Origin: Astrocystis sublimbata
Taxonomy: Eukaryota > Ascomycota > Sordariomycetes > Xylariales > Xylariaceae
Reading direction: 5' to 3'
Assembly (NCBI GenBank): GCA_022453515.1
Contig: JAJNNY010000081.1
Location: 1 to 64,000, forward strand
DNA: 64,000 nt
The notes under the pieces were generated by a model. That model was given only the letters and a program-made list of their open reading frames with translations. It was not told the DNA's origin and made no database searches. This document shows positions 45,911 to 58,500 of this stretch, one piece after another (position 1 is the first letter of the stretch; the number at the start of each line of letters is the position of its first letter). Made by a program: the position numbers and the translations under genes.

Positions 45911-48711
45911 ATGGAGCCACCCTCCCCATACCCTCCCCGCGAGCTTGACGACCTGTCGCCTCCCGCTGGCATGTCTACTGAGAAGGATGCTGGAGATATC
46001 GGGGCGGCCAGGGATCTGAGTCAGAGCCCAGGAAGGCGTGCATCGCCAACAGGGCAGCAGGAGAAGCCCAAGGTCCGCTTCAACGGCGATGACCATCCGC
46101 GTACAGAAGCTACTGGAGACCGGACTGAGAAGCAGTCGTTGTCGCCTGCAGGGGGTGCGAGGAAGCTTCGCCCGGCGTTGTCGAGGAACCCCAGCTCTTT
46201 CGGCTCCGCCACCAGTGAAGCCGTTCACAATGAGTCTGCAGACCCGACGAAGCTTGCATCTGCAGTGGCTGCTGCAGAGCGTGCCCGTGCTGTGGCCATC
46301 GATGCCTGGCGCGATTCTACCGACAGCAGGAGATGGTCCATGAGTTCCGACGCCATCACCGATGGCAGTTATTCAGAGGTCCCCATGACACACTCGTTTG
46401 CCCCCCAAGCTGAGGCCGAGGCCGAGACCGATGCGGCCTCGGAGGCCAATACCGCGAAGCTTGAGGATGAGGCCGAGAGACTCTTCAACGCTCATACACA
46501 GCAGATGGATAACGCATTGCGTGAAATGGCTGGTAAGTTGCGCGATCCTCATACAGCTTCAGATCGTCTACTCGATGGCTAACTTGAACATGCAGCAGGC
46601 AACCGGGCCCATGCAGATGTTGAGCTCCCTGTCGATGACGAATTCGCCCACGTTTCGTCAGGAAACCAGAAAGGTGGCGTGTTCTACCAGCTTCTCCAGG
46701 CTTATCGCTCTCCGATGTACGATCCTCAGCAGGATCAGAGGCCACCCAAGAAGAACCTCACTCCAGGATCATCAGGCACAACAACGCCAACGCGTAGGAA
46801 GTGGTATGAGCAGGACAAGGAAGCACGGTCCCAGGAGACCATCGCCGGCTTGGCTGCAGCGTCAATGAAGCTGGCGAACCCAAACAACAAGTCTCCTGAA
46901 GTCCGCAGCCGACGCCCAGCGCACAAGAGGACTACAAGCGGAAAGATCAAGTCCATGATGGGCCTGGCTAAAGATGAGGAAGTCAAGATCAAGGTTCATG
47001 TTGCCGACATCTTGAAGCGCCAAAAATACATCGTCAAGATGTGTCGGGCGCTCATGCTCGTCGGTGCACCCACGCACCGACTGGAGGAGTACCTCGCCAT
47101 GACAGCCAGAGTTTTGGAGATCGACTGCCAGTTCCTCTACATTCCCGACTGCATGATCATCTCGTTCGACGATGTCCTTACGCATACAGCTGAAGTCAAG
47201 ATTGTCCGCACTGCCCAGAGCGTCAACCTCGGCAAGCTCAAGGACGTCCATGACATTTACAAGGAGGTCTTACACGACGTCATCAGCCTCGATGACGCCC
47301 TCGCGAGGCTAGACACAGTCATCAAGGCGGGACCTCTCTACCCCGTATGGGTTTGCGTCTTGATGTATGGTCTTGCCAGTGCCGCGGTATCGTGCTTCTT
47401 CAAGGCCCGTCTCCTCGACCTACCTATTATCTTCGGCTTGGGCACTCTTCTCGGCTTTCTGCAGCTTGTTGTCGCCCCCCGATCGCGCACATACAACACC
47501 GTCTTCGAAGTCAGCGCAGCGATTCTATTCAGCTTCCTCGCCCGTGCCTTCGGGAGCATCCGCGGAGGAAATCTATTCTGTTACTCAGCCATCACCCAAG
47601 GGTCCATCGCCCTGATTCTCCCTGGTTGGCTCGTGCTTTCCTCCGCATTGGAGCTGCACTCCAAGGCCATGGTGCCCGGCGCCATCCGGCTCGTCTATGC
47701 CATCATTTACTCACTATTTCTAGTTTACGGCATCACAGTAGGCACCGCCCTATACGGCGCCATTGACCCTCACGCAGTTACAGAGACGACGTGCCAGAAC
47801 CCCCTCGATCCCCACTGGAATTTCCTCTTCGTGCCCCTCTACATCTTCTTTGTCACGTTCACCGTGCAGGCCAAGTGGTCGCAGATGCCCGTGATGATCC
47901 TCATCGCGCAAGCAGGCTACACGGTCAACTTCTTTACCAGCTCCAAGTTCGCCGCCAGCCCGTCCATCGCGTACACCTTCGGCGCTTTCACCGTGGGCGT
48001 GCTGGCGAACCTGTACAGTCGGATACGGCACGGACTCGCGGCCGCCGTCCTGTTGCCCGCCGTCTATGTCCAGGTCCCCGGCAGTTTGGCTTCGACGGGC
48101 GCCATCACGAGCGGCTTGGCCATATCCTCGCAATTCAACAAACCCGGCGCAAGCTCAGATGTAAGTCCTATGATGATGATGATGATGACCAGGATCTTTC
48201 CGTGACCACAGACAAACAAACAAACAAACATTGGCAAAGGCATATATACCTAGGTATATATATGCATGAAAGCCTTATGTAGCTCGACTCTCTCTCGCCC
48301 GCTCTCGATCCAAACAAACAAACAAAACCACTTCCGACCTGACCTTGACCTTCGTACTATCTATCATGTAACCCGATGACAGCCATGTCTCTCAGTCGCG
48401 ACACACACACATACATACATATAATCGTCGACCAACTCTAGCTAGATATTAGATAGATGGAAACACCCCTTCCCGGTTTCATGCTAACATAAACCCAGGC
48501 CGACAATCTGCAACTCAATGCATCAGTACGTAACGCCCCCTCCACCCTTCTCTCGTCACATGGTTTATTAATCCTGCCTGCTTCTTTCTAGGTCTTTAAC
48601 GTAGCTGCTAGCATGATCCAGATTGCCATCGGCATCACTGTTGGCCTGCTGATTTCTGCGCTGGTCGTGTACCCCTTGGGCAAACGGCGTAGTGGCTTGT
48701 GGACTCTGTAG
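45911..48711 (+). CDS. PRM10-like threonine/serine exporter-family membrane protein
   Basis: Polytopic membrane protein of the ThrE/DUF1212 family, like yeast pheromone-regulated Prm10 (YJL108C); fungal function is unproven. Exons 45911-46532, 46599-48160, 48499-48525 and 48592-48711 give 776 aa. The N-terminal about 290 residues are polar, Ser/Ala/Glu-rich and disordered. The ThrE core starts at HVADILKRQKYIVKMCRALM and includes MLVGAPTHRLEEYL. It is followed by about ten hydrophobic helices grouped in two bundles, for example LPIIFGLGTLLGFLQLVV and AILFSFLARAFGSIRGG. The tiny exon 3 (27 nt) and exon 4 supply the last helix (ASMIQIAIGITVGLLISALV); the unspliced frame would stop at 48205 after a Met-rich run. 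The first intron has a tandem CAGCAG acceptor. Confidence 0.9.
46594..46598 (+). promoter_or_regulatory. NAGNAG tandem splice acceptor in the PRM10-like gene
   Basis: The intron ends TGCAGCAG before GCAACC. Use of the first AG gives MAAGN, use of the second gives MAGN; both keep the frame. Confidence 0.6.
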
Positions 48712-49634
48712 AAGGTTATTTGTAATCATGCGTCGTCATCGTCATCGTTATTATTGGTATTGGCTGTTTGGATTGCGGGTTTAATATCTGGTTACTGCTG
48801 GTTTAGGGATGTGGTCTTTGTGGGATTGCGGGAAAAGTCTTGAGGAATGAATTCGGAAGCCCATGCGCGAGGCGAGGGTTATGTTCTGGGAGCATTTGCA
48901 TGGCGTTGGCTGATGGTAGCTAGTAGTTGGGTATTATTCATGATTGATTAATTGGTAGAGTTTACTTAATAGATGACTACTGTATGTGGTTTCATCCTTT
49001 CATCACGTCATTTAAGGACATAATTGCGATGGAGCATCCTGAAACTCGACTCGCGAGACTTGCGAATAATCAATTACACCTAATGCGCAATATTTAGACG
49101 TCCGGTAGGTAGGTAGTTCGATAGCGCAATCGTCATCCCGCTACGCTTTGCTTGGCTTTAGTGGCTTCCCTAATGTGGCACGAATTGAAGCTTGATTGAT
49201 TGATACGGTGAGCCGATTTAGAGATTGTCTGTCTGGGCGCAGATATCCACCTCTCTTCTCCTCTGGGCATAGATCATGCACTGCGACCCGACAAGCTAGT
49301 GTCGCAAAATGTCCGTTCGCTACAGGTGCAGGCCGCTATCACAACCCCAACTCGCCCAGCAACATGCACGTCGTGATAGGGTGGGTATCCGGGAAACACC
49401 GGGAGTGAGGGGCATGATCAAGTCGCTGACTATTTGGCGGGGTTTAGTTCTCCCATCATTCACAAAGTAACAATCTTGAACTTATTGAGGGAATTTTAAT
49501 GAGATTCAGCAACTAATACCCAGTCATTTGCGATTTTCGATATTGTGAGTCTTCAAACTTGAAATCTCATCCGAGCTCACAATTGCCGTAGGGACTAGCT
49601 GTAGAGCCTCCTTTGTATATGCACAAGTCTCAAG
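48712..49634. other. Intergenic region, no gene
   Basis: 3' flank of the PRM10-like gene, with T-rich 3' UTR-like sequence and a GGTAGGTAGGTAG run near 49105, then the promoter of the FAH-fusion gene. No domain-bearing ORF. Confidence 0.6.
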
Positions 49635-51505
49635 ATGGCCAAGCTCACGAACTACATCGCGTTCGTGAACCCAGAGAACGGGTTAGATCAGATTGGTCAT
49701 TTCGACATAGAAGCAAATACCATACAGCCCCTGAGCTTCCTCTCTGGAACCCCCGTGAAGAACCTCTACCAGGTCATCGAAGCGGGGTCGCCAGACGCGT
49801 TGATCGCCGCAGGGTCGCCCATCGCAGCAGACACAGTCAAGATCCTGCCTGCCATATCGGGGCGCGATGTTTTAGCCGTGGGCAAGAATTACATGGAGCA
49901 TGCGAAGGAGTTCAACAGTTCTGGTTTCGACAGTTCCGACAAGGTTGATCGCCCGAGTCATCCTGTCATTTTCACCAAGCGGGCGACTGCGATCGTTGCG
50001 CATGGGGAGGATATCCTGTTGCATGAGAACTTCACTGCGACGGCTGACTATGAGGGTGAGATTGGGGTCATCCTGGGGAAGCCGGGGTATCGGATCAATG
50101 AAGAGGATGCGTGGGAATATGTCTGGGGATACACGATCATCAATGACGTGACGGCGCGCGAGAGGCAGCGAGATCATAAGCAGTTTTTCATCGGAAAGTC
50201 GGCTGACACGTATTGTCCAATTGTAAGAAAATTTTCCCCGAATAACCCTTCGCATGAAACATACATCAATCCCTGCGCCTGAACTCCAACTAACAAAATC
50301 AGGGTCCCATCGCAGTACCAAAAGAAGACCTTCCAAAGACTCTACGAGTCCAAACTCAAGTGAACGGCGAGCTACAACAGAACTCAACAACCGACGACCT
50401 CATCTTCCCCATCCCCGAGCTCCTAGCCGTCATGTCGTCCGGCCAAACCCTGCAAGCAGGTGACGTTCTCGCGACGGGTACTCCTGCTGGCGTAGGCATC
50501 GGCAAGCAGCCTCCCGTATTCCTCAAGCCCGGCGACGAGATCTCCATCTCCGTGACCGGCCTCGGCACATTGACGAATCGCGTCGCACAACCCGGTGCCA
50601 TCAACAGCACATTAACGCGTGTCTCATCAGCATCAGCTTTCGAAATGACAAATGCGACCAGGACAGCTGGTCGCACAGGAGCCAGTCTCACAACAATAAA
50701 CGGCAAGCCAACCTCCTACCAATGTCTAGGCTCCGGCGACAAGAACACAATCTTCGTGTACGGCCTCGGCGGAACGAAGGAGTACTGGACACCTCTCATC
50801 ACCCAATTACGACTCGATCGATCTGAGAGAGGAAGACTCCATCTCTACGACTTCGAAGGTCACGGCCTAAGCCCCACGCATCCCCTCAACGAGCTCACAA
50901 TCACTTCCCTAGCTGCCGATCTCGCTGGCGTCTTCAACGTAGCCGGAGTATCCGCCTCTGCGCCCGCAACCCTCGTCGCACATTCGACGGGATGTCTAGT
51001 AGCGATGCGCTTCATCATCGACAACCCAGGATTAGTGAAAAAGTTGCTTCTCATGTCTCCGCCGCCTTTCTCATCATCCGATGCCTCTGGTACTGATCAA
51101 TTCCTCGCTCCCACGCCCAAATTCGTGCGCAGGCAAGGCATGGCGTCCGTCGCGGATCTCGTCGTAGAGAAAACCGTCTCAGACGCTACGAAGAGGGATC
51201 ATCCCCTTGCTGTCGCTGCCGTGCGGTTGAGTCTTCTCGGGCAAGACCCGGAGGGGTATGCGAAGGCTTGTCAGGCTTTCTTGGGTGCGACGGCGGGGTT
51301 CGAGGTTGGGGAGATGGATGTGGATGTGGAAGCGTTGATTGTGGCGGGTGGGGAGGATCAAGTGTCGACGCGTGCGGGGTGGGAGGGGTATGAAGGGAGG
51401 ATTAGGGGTTCGCGTGTTGAGGTGGTTGGGGGGGTTGGGCATTGGCCTGTTTTCGAGGATCTTGGAGGGGTTTGTGAGGCGGTGGGGGACTTTTTGACTT
51501 GTTAG
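49635..51505 (+). CDS. Fused fumarylacetoacetate hydrolase (FAH) and alpha/beta-hydrolase protein
   Basis: A two-enzyme polypeptide of 596 aa from exons 49635-50222 and 50303-51505 (phase 0 junction). Residues about 1-330 form a FAH-type C-C hydrolase/acylpyruvase domain: LAVGKNYMEHAKEF, the metal ligands in DYEGEIGVILGKPG, GYTIINDVTARERQ, and LATGTPAGVGIG. Residues about 345-596 form an alpha/beta hydrolase: oxyanion loop FVYGLGGTKEYW, FEGHGLSP, nucleophile elbow LVAHSTGCLVA, an acid in VAGGEDQVS and the His in VGGVGHWPVFED. Both active sites look intact, and the second domain is in the same uninterrupted frame as the end of the first. FAH and enol-lactonase or ester hydrolases act in aromatic-ring and keto-acid catabolism, so consecutive steps on one substrate are likely; that is inference. 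An assembly error is unlikely because the frame is continuous over 1.2 kb. Confidence 0.87.
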
Positions 51506-51550
51506 ATTGATGGTCGTTAACTAAGTTGACATCGAAGTCGAACGACAACA

Positions 51551-54500
51551 TCACTCTATCGGTCCAAACACATCTGAAAAACACCCCAACATATCGTATT
51601 CATCGGCATTGCCGCTGGAGTTATAGTGCGATCCATGAATTGACACCAAGTCGTCTTCGGCCGGTTCACCGAGCTCCATAACTCTGTTCCTCGTAGGAAT
51701 CTGGAACGAATCCAGGTCATATCCTAGTATATGCTGGTCAGTAAAAGCGTTGGCAATGATTCTGGAGGGGAGGCCCTCCAGCCAGGGTTGAATCATACCA
51801 TCTGTGTTGTAATAACTACCTCCTGGTACCTCTGTGACATCTTCCATATCACTTTCTTGTTCGAGTCCAGTATCTGGGTCATCCAGCTCAGAGTCATCAT
51901 CGCTGTCTGAAATCTCTGATTCCGTTTCCGTTTCCGTCGTGGCATACTGACTGTCGGAAGACCCAACACTGCCCCAGGTACCATCTCTTTTGACTTTCAA
52001 TTTTCGAATATGCCAGTCATCTTCCTCCTCGACGTACTGGAAATGTTTCCAATCCTGGTTGTCCGGATCGAAAGTGCCAAGTCGAGCATATAGAGCATGA
52101 TCTCTCTCATTCCAAGGTCCGCCCATTTCCACCAAGCGATCGGCGATATCCGTGTGTCCGTTGTACCTGGCAAGACCGATGGCTCTAAGATAGTATATTC
52201 GCATTTGGCCCCTCAACCCTGCGCCCATCTCCATGAGGAAGCAGACCGTGTCGAGCCTCCCATGCTCAGCTGCGCCCTCAAGGGCGGTGCGGCCGTCCTG
52301 CTTTGCTGGGAGTGCGTTGATTTCTGCTCCTCTTGATAGTAGTAGCTGAGCTACAGATAGATGCCCTTGAATCGAAGAATATTGCAGCGCATTTGCTCCT
52401 TCGGATCCTATAAGATCTACATCTGCTCTTCGTTCGAGAAAGAGTTTGACCAGTTCCAAGTTTCCTTCCATTGCTGCAAGTTGTAATGCTGTTTGGGGGC
52501 CGGATCCGTAATAACTCTCAAAGTTTACGTCCGCTCCGTTCTCTAGCAAAAGCCAGACTAACTTGACATTGCCGTGGCACGTTGCTACCATAAGGGGAGT
52601 GTCACAACATCCACAAGGGCAGTATCCTGAGTAACTCAAAACGAAATCTAGTGTTTCCACTCCCATGACGTACTTGAGTACCTTTTCTTCGTTTCCTGAC
52701 GCAATCGAGTGGAGGAGAAAAGCCTGAAGACACGGTTGACTCATAGGTTCGGAAGAGTACGTGGACCATATTGCCCCGTGCACGTGATTAGGAACAGCCG
52801 CAAACCAAAGCCTTACATCTTGTTCGTGAATCTCGTATCCTAGACGGATCATATCTTTAACCACTGGCTTCACCTTTAGATCGTGTGTTGCAATTAAGAT
52901 GGCCATGCCAAGTGGTGTGCCCCGGTGATCATAATCCGAGATGTAGTATGGGTTGCCGTCCAACAACCGGTGAGTATCAGTAGCTAACCGTGTTGGACCT
53001 GGGAGGAATGGCTTGCGTAAAAATAAGGAAATGAGATCAAATATTCGATGATGGATACATAAGATAAAGGACCGAATCTCGTTTTTGTCAATGTCTCCAA
53101 GTGGTCGCTTGCTCACAACGAATCGAGCCATAGAATGGTCGTTGGATTTAATACCGTCATCGATAGCCCATACTAGAGCTTGAGATCGATAAACTCCTCC
53201 AGATTCGAAATATAACGGTATGATTGGAAATGTACAGTTCCTTTTGGTATTGGCAATAGCATCAAGAACCGACCACCCATATCGGTCGACGCTCAAAATA
53301 TTTGCTCCTTTAGACACAAGCTCGTGAAAAATGGAGTGGTCCCCCAGATACACTGCAGGTACTAGCTCTGCGCCAATTGGTTTCGACTGTTTTAAGAGAA
53401 GTTTTATAGTAGCGATGCTTCCAGACGCTAACGCGCATTGGAGAGGGGTGGGACAATCAGACTGTAAGAGTATCCAATTTGGAGTACATTTGCGGCGAGT
53501 TTTCGAACGTGGCTTCATTACCACATTGCAGTTGACCCCTAGATCCATGAGAAGCCCTACAAGGCTCGCGTTGTTGTGAGACGCCGCAGCGTGCAATGGT
53601 GTAGGGCTTGAAACATGTGTAGACCCATCGCATAGTTTGGGGCCAATGCAAGCACCGGATGCAATGAGCAATTTAGCAATTGTAGTATCTTCGTTCCAGG
53701 CTGTCGCAGTGAGAGGCTTGATGGGCCCCTTCCAACTTTCCTCGTTTTGTAACGTGGGGTGCCGTTTCAAGATCGTGAATACGGTGTCTGTATCTCCTAC
53801 CAGGCAGCCGGCTAGCAACGCGTTCTTGATGACCTGCATAGATGCCTGGTTTGTGTTTGACAGCAGCATACGGAGTAGCTTATCGATCAGTTTCCTTTTA
53901 CCTAACACAAGCACAGCGTTCAAGGGCGTCGAATGTCCTCCCCTCACATGGAGGCCAAGAAGCTGGTGTGGGCGATCACATCCGTGTCCGGGGGCATCAG
54001 AGGTCTCATAGTTTGGAATGCTCATGAACATTTCAATCAGAAATTCCGCCATGCTATCGTTGCGGCACTCGATTGCTATAGCGACTGGCAGTATCAACTC
54101 TATATGTCGGCAGACAGGACAGGTCATGGGCTGGTCAGTTTGGGCCCTGTGCTCAAGCAATAGCTTCGCAAACTCCACAGATCTGTCGCTTTTGACGTTG
54201 TCACCGTTAACATGTGCGGCGTAATCCAGAAATGAGGGACACCCTGTCACTTTATCGTCAAGGTCTGCTTCTTCACGCAGTAGTATTTGTGCAAGTTCGA
54301 TGTCACATGTGGAGGCAGCTGCGATCATAGCACTCCGTGGCTCGTATTCATTAGTCTATTTGGACTCCAACTTGAGTAAGCCGCGTCGAGAAGAATATAT
54401 ACGTGGCATGTAATATTCCCCCGTCCGTGTGTTTGGGCAAAGGCCAGATTTAAGCAGCTGCGAAACCATGGTGTAGTTTCTCTCTCGGACTGCAGATCCA

Positions 54501-55537
54501 TACACTGCTTTCTTGATCGTCCTGGTTGTCGCACAATGGCCGTGAAACATGGCTGATATCATTCCCGGATTACTGTGAGAAACCGCTGTGATGAGATGTA
54601 TTACCAATCGGTCATGAACCTGCAAATCTTCCTTGTTGTGATAATCGGGAATGTGGTTATTCGAGAGGTTGTAAAACACGAGCCTGAGCATTTCTGTCGC
54701 CATCGATAAGGTGAATTGCTTCGGCTGCAAGGCTTCTTCTCTCTGCTCTCTGTCGATGTCGTCTTTCGGAATTCTTTTGGTAAGTTCGAGAGCCACTGTG
54801 CGAAGTTCCGGGGGGCTTCTCGATACTCGAAACAAAGATGTGAAGGCGCTTTTCCCATCATACTGGAGGAAAATGTCGTCGGAGCCAAACGCGGCAAGAA
54901 AATCACTCATTAGCCGAGATGGGTTTTTCAATACTTTCGAGATATTAGCATTTACGTGAGTTCAGTGGGTGCTACTCAAACGTACTTGGGAATATTCTGT
55001 TCTTGAAGCTGAACCAAGGAAGTGACGGCCAGGCGACCACTTCCATGGGCGGTGGTGTCCGAGTTCGAACAACCATTTGTTCAATTGGCCTTGGGCTAGG
55101 GACTATGGGGTGATGTCAGTACCATAGAGTCTCGTAACGTTTTGTTGGAGCTTACCACTCTTCCCAAAATCTTCAACAGTGGGGATCCTATTGTATCGCT
55201 GGGTATTTCTTCTCACTCTACTCAAAGAGAGAGGGACATTGCACATGGTGACCTCAGTCTGTTTCCCTGCCCTCTTCTGGATTTGATTGCGGAGATGCTC
55301 CCACTCCTCTCTTTTCAAGTTCTTCTTGATGCCCCATTTCTTGAGCTGGTACTCATATTGGCTCTTCCTATAGAATCGAGTTAGTACGTCAAAATCGCAA
55401 CGCATGAAGTTTGCGTACTTTTTGGTGAAATTGTGATTCTCCGACATATAGGATATGACATCTTGCAGAGGCCTGTGGTCTAGTATGTAGAGCTGTATGA
55501 TGAGTGCTTTGTACTGATGCCACTCTGAAGACGCCAT
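51551..55537 (-). CDS. Clr5-domain ankyrin-repeat protein, with one in-frame TAG
   Basis: Large fungal protein with an N-terminal Clr5 domain (PF14420) and about a dozen ankyrin repeats. Exons: 55537-55419, 55367-55156, 55102-54986, and 54933 onward to 51551. The first intron (51 nt, TACTAAC branch) is in frame and must be removed to give NFTKKKSQYEYQLKKWGIKK. Clr5 spans residues 1-55. Late ankyrin repeats are clear: TPLMVATCHGNVKLVWLLLE, then TALQLAAMEGNLELVKLFLE, then NALQYSSIQGHLSVAQLLL. An acidic segment (TETETESEISDSDDDSELDD) lies near the C-terminus. A TAG at 54356-54358 interrupts the frame just before the repeat MIAAASTCDIELAQILL. It could be skipped by an 84-nt intron (GTATAT...GATCGCAG, with CTAAT inside), be a true nonsense mutation, or be read through/edited. 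Without it the protein would be about 1,275 aa. Clr5-ankyrin proteins are uncharacterised; interaction or recognition roles are guesses. Confidence 0.75.
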
Positions 55538-58500
55538 CTTGAGAGGTATTGGTATTCAGCAAACTGAGCATGAAGGGGTGAAAATTGGAAGGTGGAGGAG
55601 AAAAAGAAGTGAGTGAAATTGAGAGGCATCGAAGCAGCCTTACAGTGACAGTCGTACTTGAGTACTTCCCCCCTCGAAGTGTAGTGATGACATGGCTAGG
55701 CGGAGTCTTCTGCATAATACTAAGAATCTTCGCCGTTCAATTGGCTACGACCATAATCGGAAAAGAGATCTCATATTTGGAGCTGATACTATGTATGTAT
55801 CTCTGGTCCGCGGCCATGCAGGTGTATGCACAGGATTCTGCCTGTCGGCCTCCATTGAGAGGGCTCGATAGGGATCGTGATTGGACAACGCCAAAATCTG
55901 AATGTGCCAAGGGTACTTCACGAGAACGAGTGGATCAATGCTGCCTAGATTGGCCACTGCCGTTACATGCAGCTACTAGGAAGCCCTATCTTGATCTGCA
56001 TCGTAGCTGGCCAGGTCCAAACCCGGGAGGGGAGGTGAGCTGCACCTCGAGGTCTCGTTCCTGGACCGAGAACATGCTCATACTTGTTCATGGATCTCTG
56101 ACCTCATTGGTCGCTGCCAAAACCAAAATGGAGAACATGCTAGATGATAACCGGCTCTGACCGGCTGTCTTCTCATGGTAATGTGTTGCAGCCATGACCG
56201 TAGCCACAGGCGGTTACTATTGGTTGGCTCCAAAACCAGAGTGGGGAGGGACACTCGACAGCGCCAGGGAGGAATCTAATGGCAGTCATTTGCAGTCATG
56301 GCCGGAGATATCGACAATTTCCATTCGAGAAATCCAAAACCAGAATGGAGGAGGTTGCCTATGTCCACCGAAAGGTCACGACATGCAAGTTTTTGCTGCC
56401 GCGCCTTGGACGCTGAGGATTGCCGTTGGAGGACGCCAAAACCAGAATCCCCACTGTCACAGCTATGAGCTTCATGATGGTGTTGAGGCCAGGAGACTGC
56501 GCCTTTCAAAGGGCAGCAAGGACTTCACAATGAGAAGAAAGAAAGGGATATAAGGGATGCCAGTACTCTGGCCATTTCGACAAAAGATGGAATCAGATTC
56601 AACAAGCCAAAACACATATCAAAACTCACAAGCCTGTCACATCTTACTGCCTATTTCAAGCTCAGCGAAGTTTTGAAGCCTCGAGCTCATTTCTACAAAT
56701 CAACGATGGACAAGAACGGTTGGTGCCTCATTCCACAAGACCTTCTTCCTCTCATGTGCTGATGGAACACAGGCTCCTCTTCCTCAGGTGGCAACACCTC
56801 ACGAGGCACAACGGACCCTAAGAAGTCAAAGTCCTCCTCTCGAGACAAGACGAAGAGCCAGCAGGATGCTGATCTGGCCGGGTTTGGGTCCCAATTCACC
56901 GAGTACGTATACAACCCTAATCCCCTTCGTTCCTTACTTGGGCTAACACAGTGACGGGACATCAGGGACGACAAGCTGAAGTCGATCAACCCTGCGAGCT
57001 ATCCGAAGAAGGTCTACTTCTGATGATGGGCTTAGCTCAGAGTCATTCGAAAGCCTCCTCGAACGCTGGCGTGCCTCATGATAGTTATACCAGTCGGAGT
57101 TATTCAAGTCGTGGAAAGAGGTTGATTGATATATTTTGAGGTATCGGCTCATGTAACTTGCCAATGTCCACCTTGACTTCGCTTTGTAGACTCACAATTA
57201 TCTTCATACCCATTACCACTGGACACCACATCCATTAAATCGACTAAAATTCTGTTGAACTTTCAACCTCAACCTCAAATGTCCTGATGGTGGGCTCCTT
57301 GGGCCGTGAAGCTATTGTTGTTATTGCTTTCAACAGCCACTCGTGACTGGCTACAATGAGTGTGCTTATAACACCGGTAAATACTTCTTTGAAGTCACGA
57401 GTCTCCAAGCTATGATAAATACCGGAACATACTACTTTACCCAAAAAATCTCCATTATATATCAGGTTTTCAGATGCAGGAACTTTCACTATTTGCCAAT
57501 CCTGATATGTTCGAAACCCAAACGGAATCAGCTGTAAGGGTAAGCTTGGCCATTAAGGGCTGCTTTCCTTGTCTGGCATAATAAGTGGGATTGAGAACAA
57601 GGATGAAGACCATTGCTAGGTTTAGTCCATTGCTGTTCAATATGTGCCCACACTGACTACTAGGTACAGTTATCGGCCCATCCGGTCCAGTGGGCACCCA
57701 ACCTTACAACCCGATAGATTCACATGCGAGATCCTCGATGAACCATTATGCTAATATGCGGAATCAAATACTTCCCTTGCAAATTGAGGAACTACATAAG
57801 TACCTACCTAAGGTACACAACTCTATGACACCATCGTGCTATCAGGAGCTTCAAGAAGCGCCCATGTGACCAAATGTATGTCCGCTCTAGCTCAGGAATT
57901 AATCGATAGCTCAGCAGATCGTTTCTACCAATACACAATAGAACACACACCTGGGTTCTTTGTTCCGCCTATCTGCGATGGGAGCTTTCGAAGCAGCCAG
58001 CCTTTGCGTTTTTATTCTCCCCATCATATGTATACCTACTAGTTCAGCCACTGAAGAAGCTGTGGCGTATGCGCATGTACCTGGGGCTCGTGCGCAATAC
58101 ACTAACGTGTATTGAGCGCCCACATCTTGACCCCAGGAGCTGGGCTCTTAATTGAATGGATGATTAGAGCTTCTGAACACGTAAGTAGGTATTTATTACT
58201 ACTTACAAATACCGATAATTCTTACTCTCGGCAGACAGGCAACTACCTATAATCAATTATTCAAGGTTCTATGAGGCTTCCTCCTTGGCAGTTGTTCACT
58301 ATTGTGTGTTGCTGATTGCCAGGTGTATGTATCTTTTACGTGAGGCAGTTTTTGTTGAAATACTGCTTCAGCGGCGTTTGACCGTTAGAGCAATCTTTTG
58401 CTTTGACAGTTTTGTCTCTCCTCGATGGGGCCGACAGGCTGAGGTGATCTGACTGCAGCAACAACAGTCCACGTCACATGTGCATGATACCCACACCGGG

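Noticed and set aside
55585..56160. 191-codon plus-strand ORF with a hydrophobic segment
   Set aside because: Overlaps the 5' region of the Clr5-ankyrin gene and runs into the decayed repeat; the frame is not kept through repeat units and nothing matches a family.
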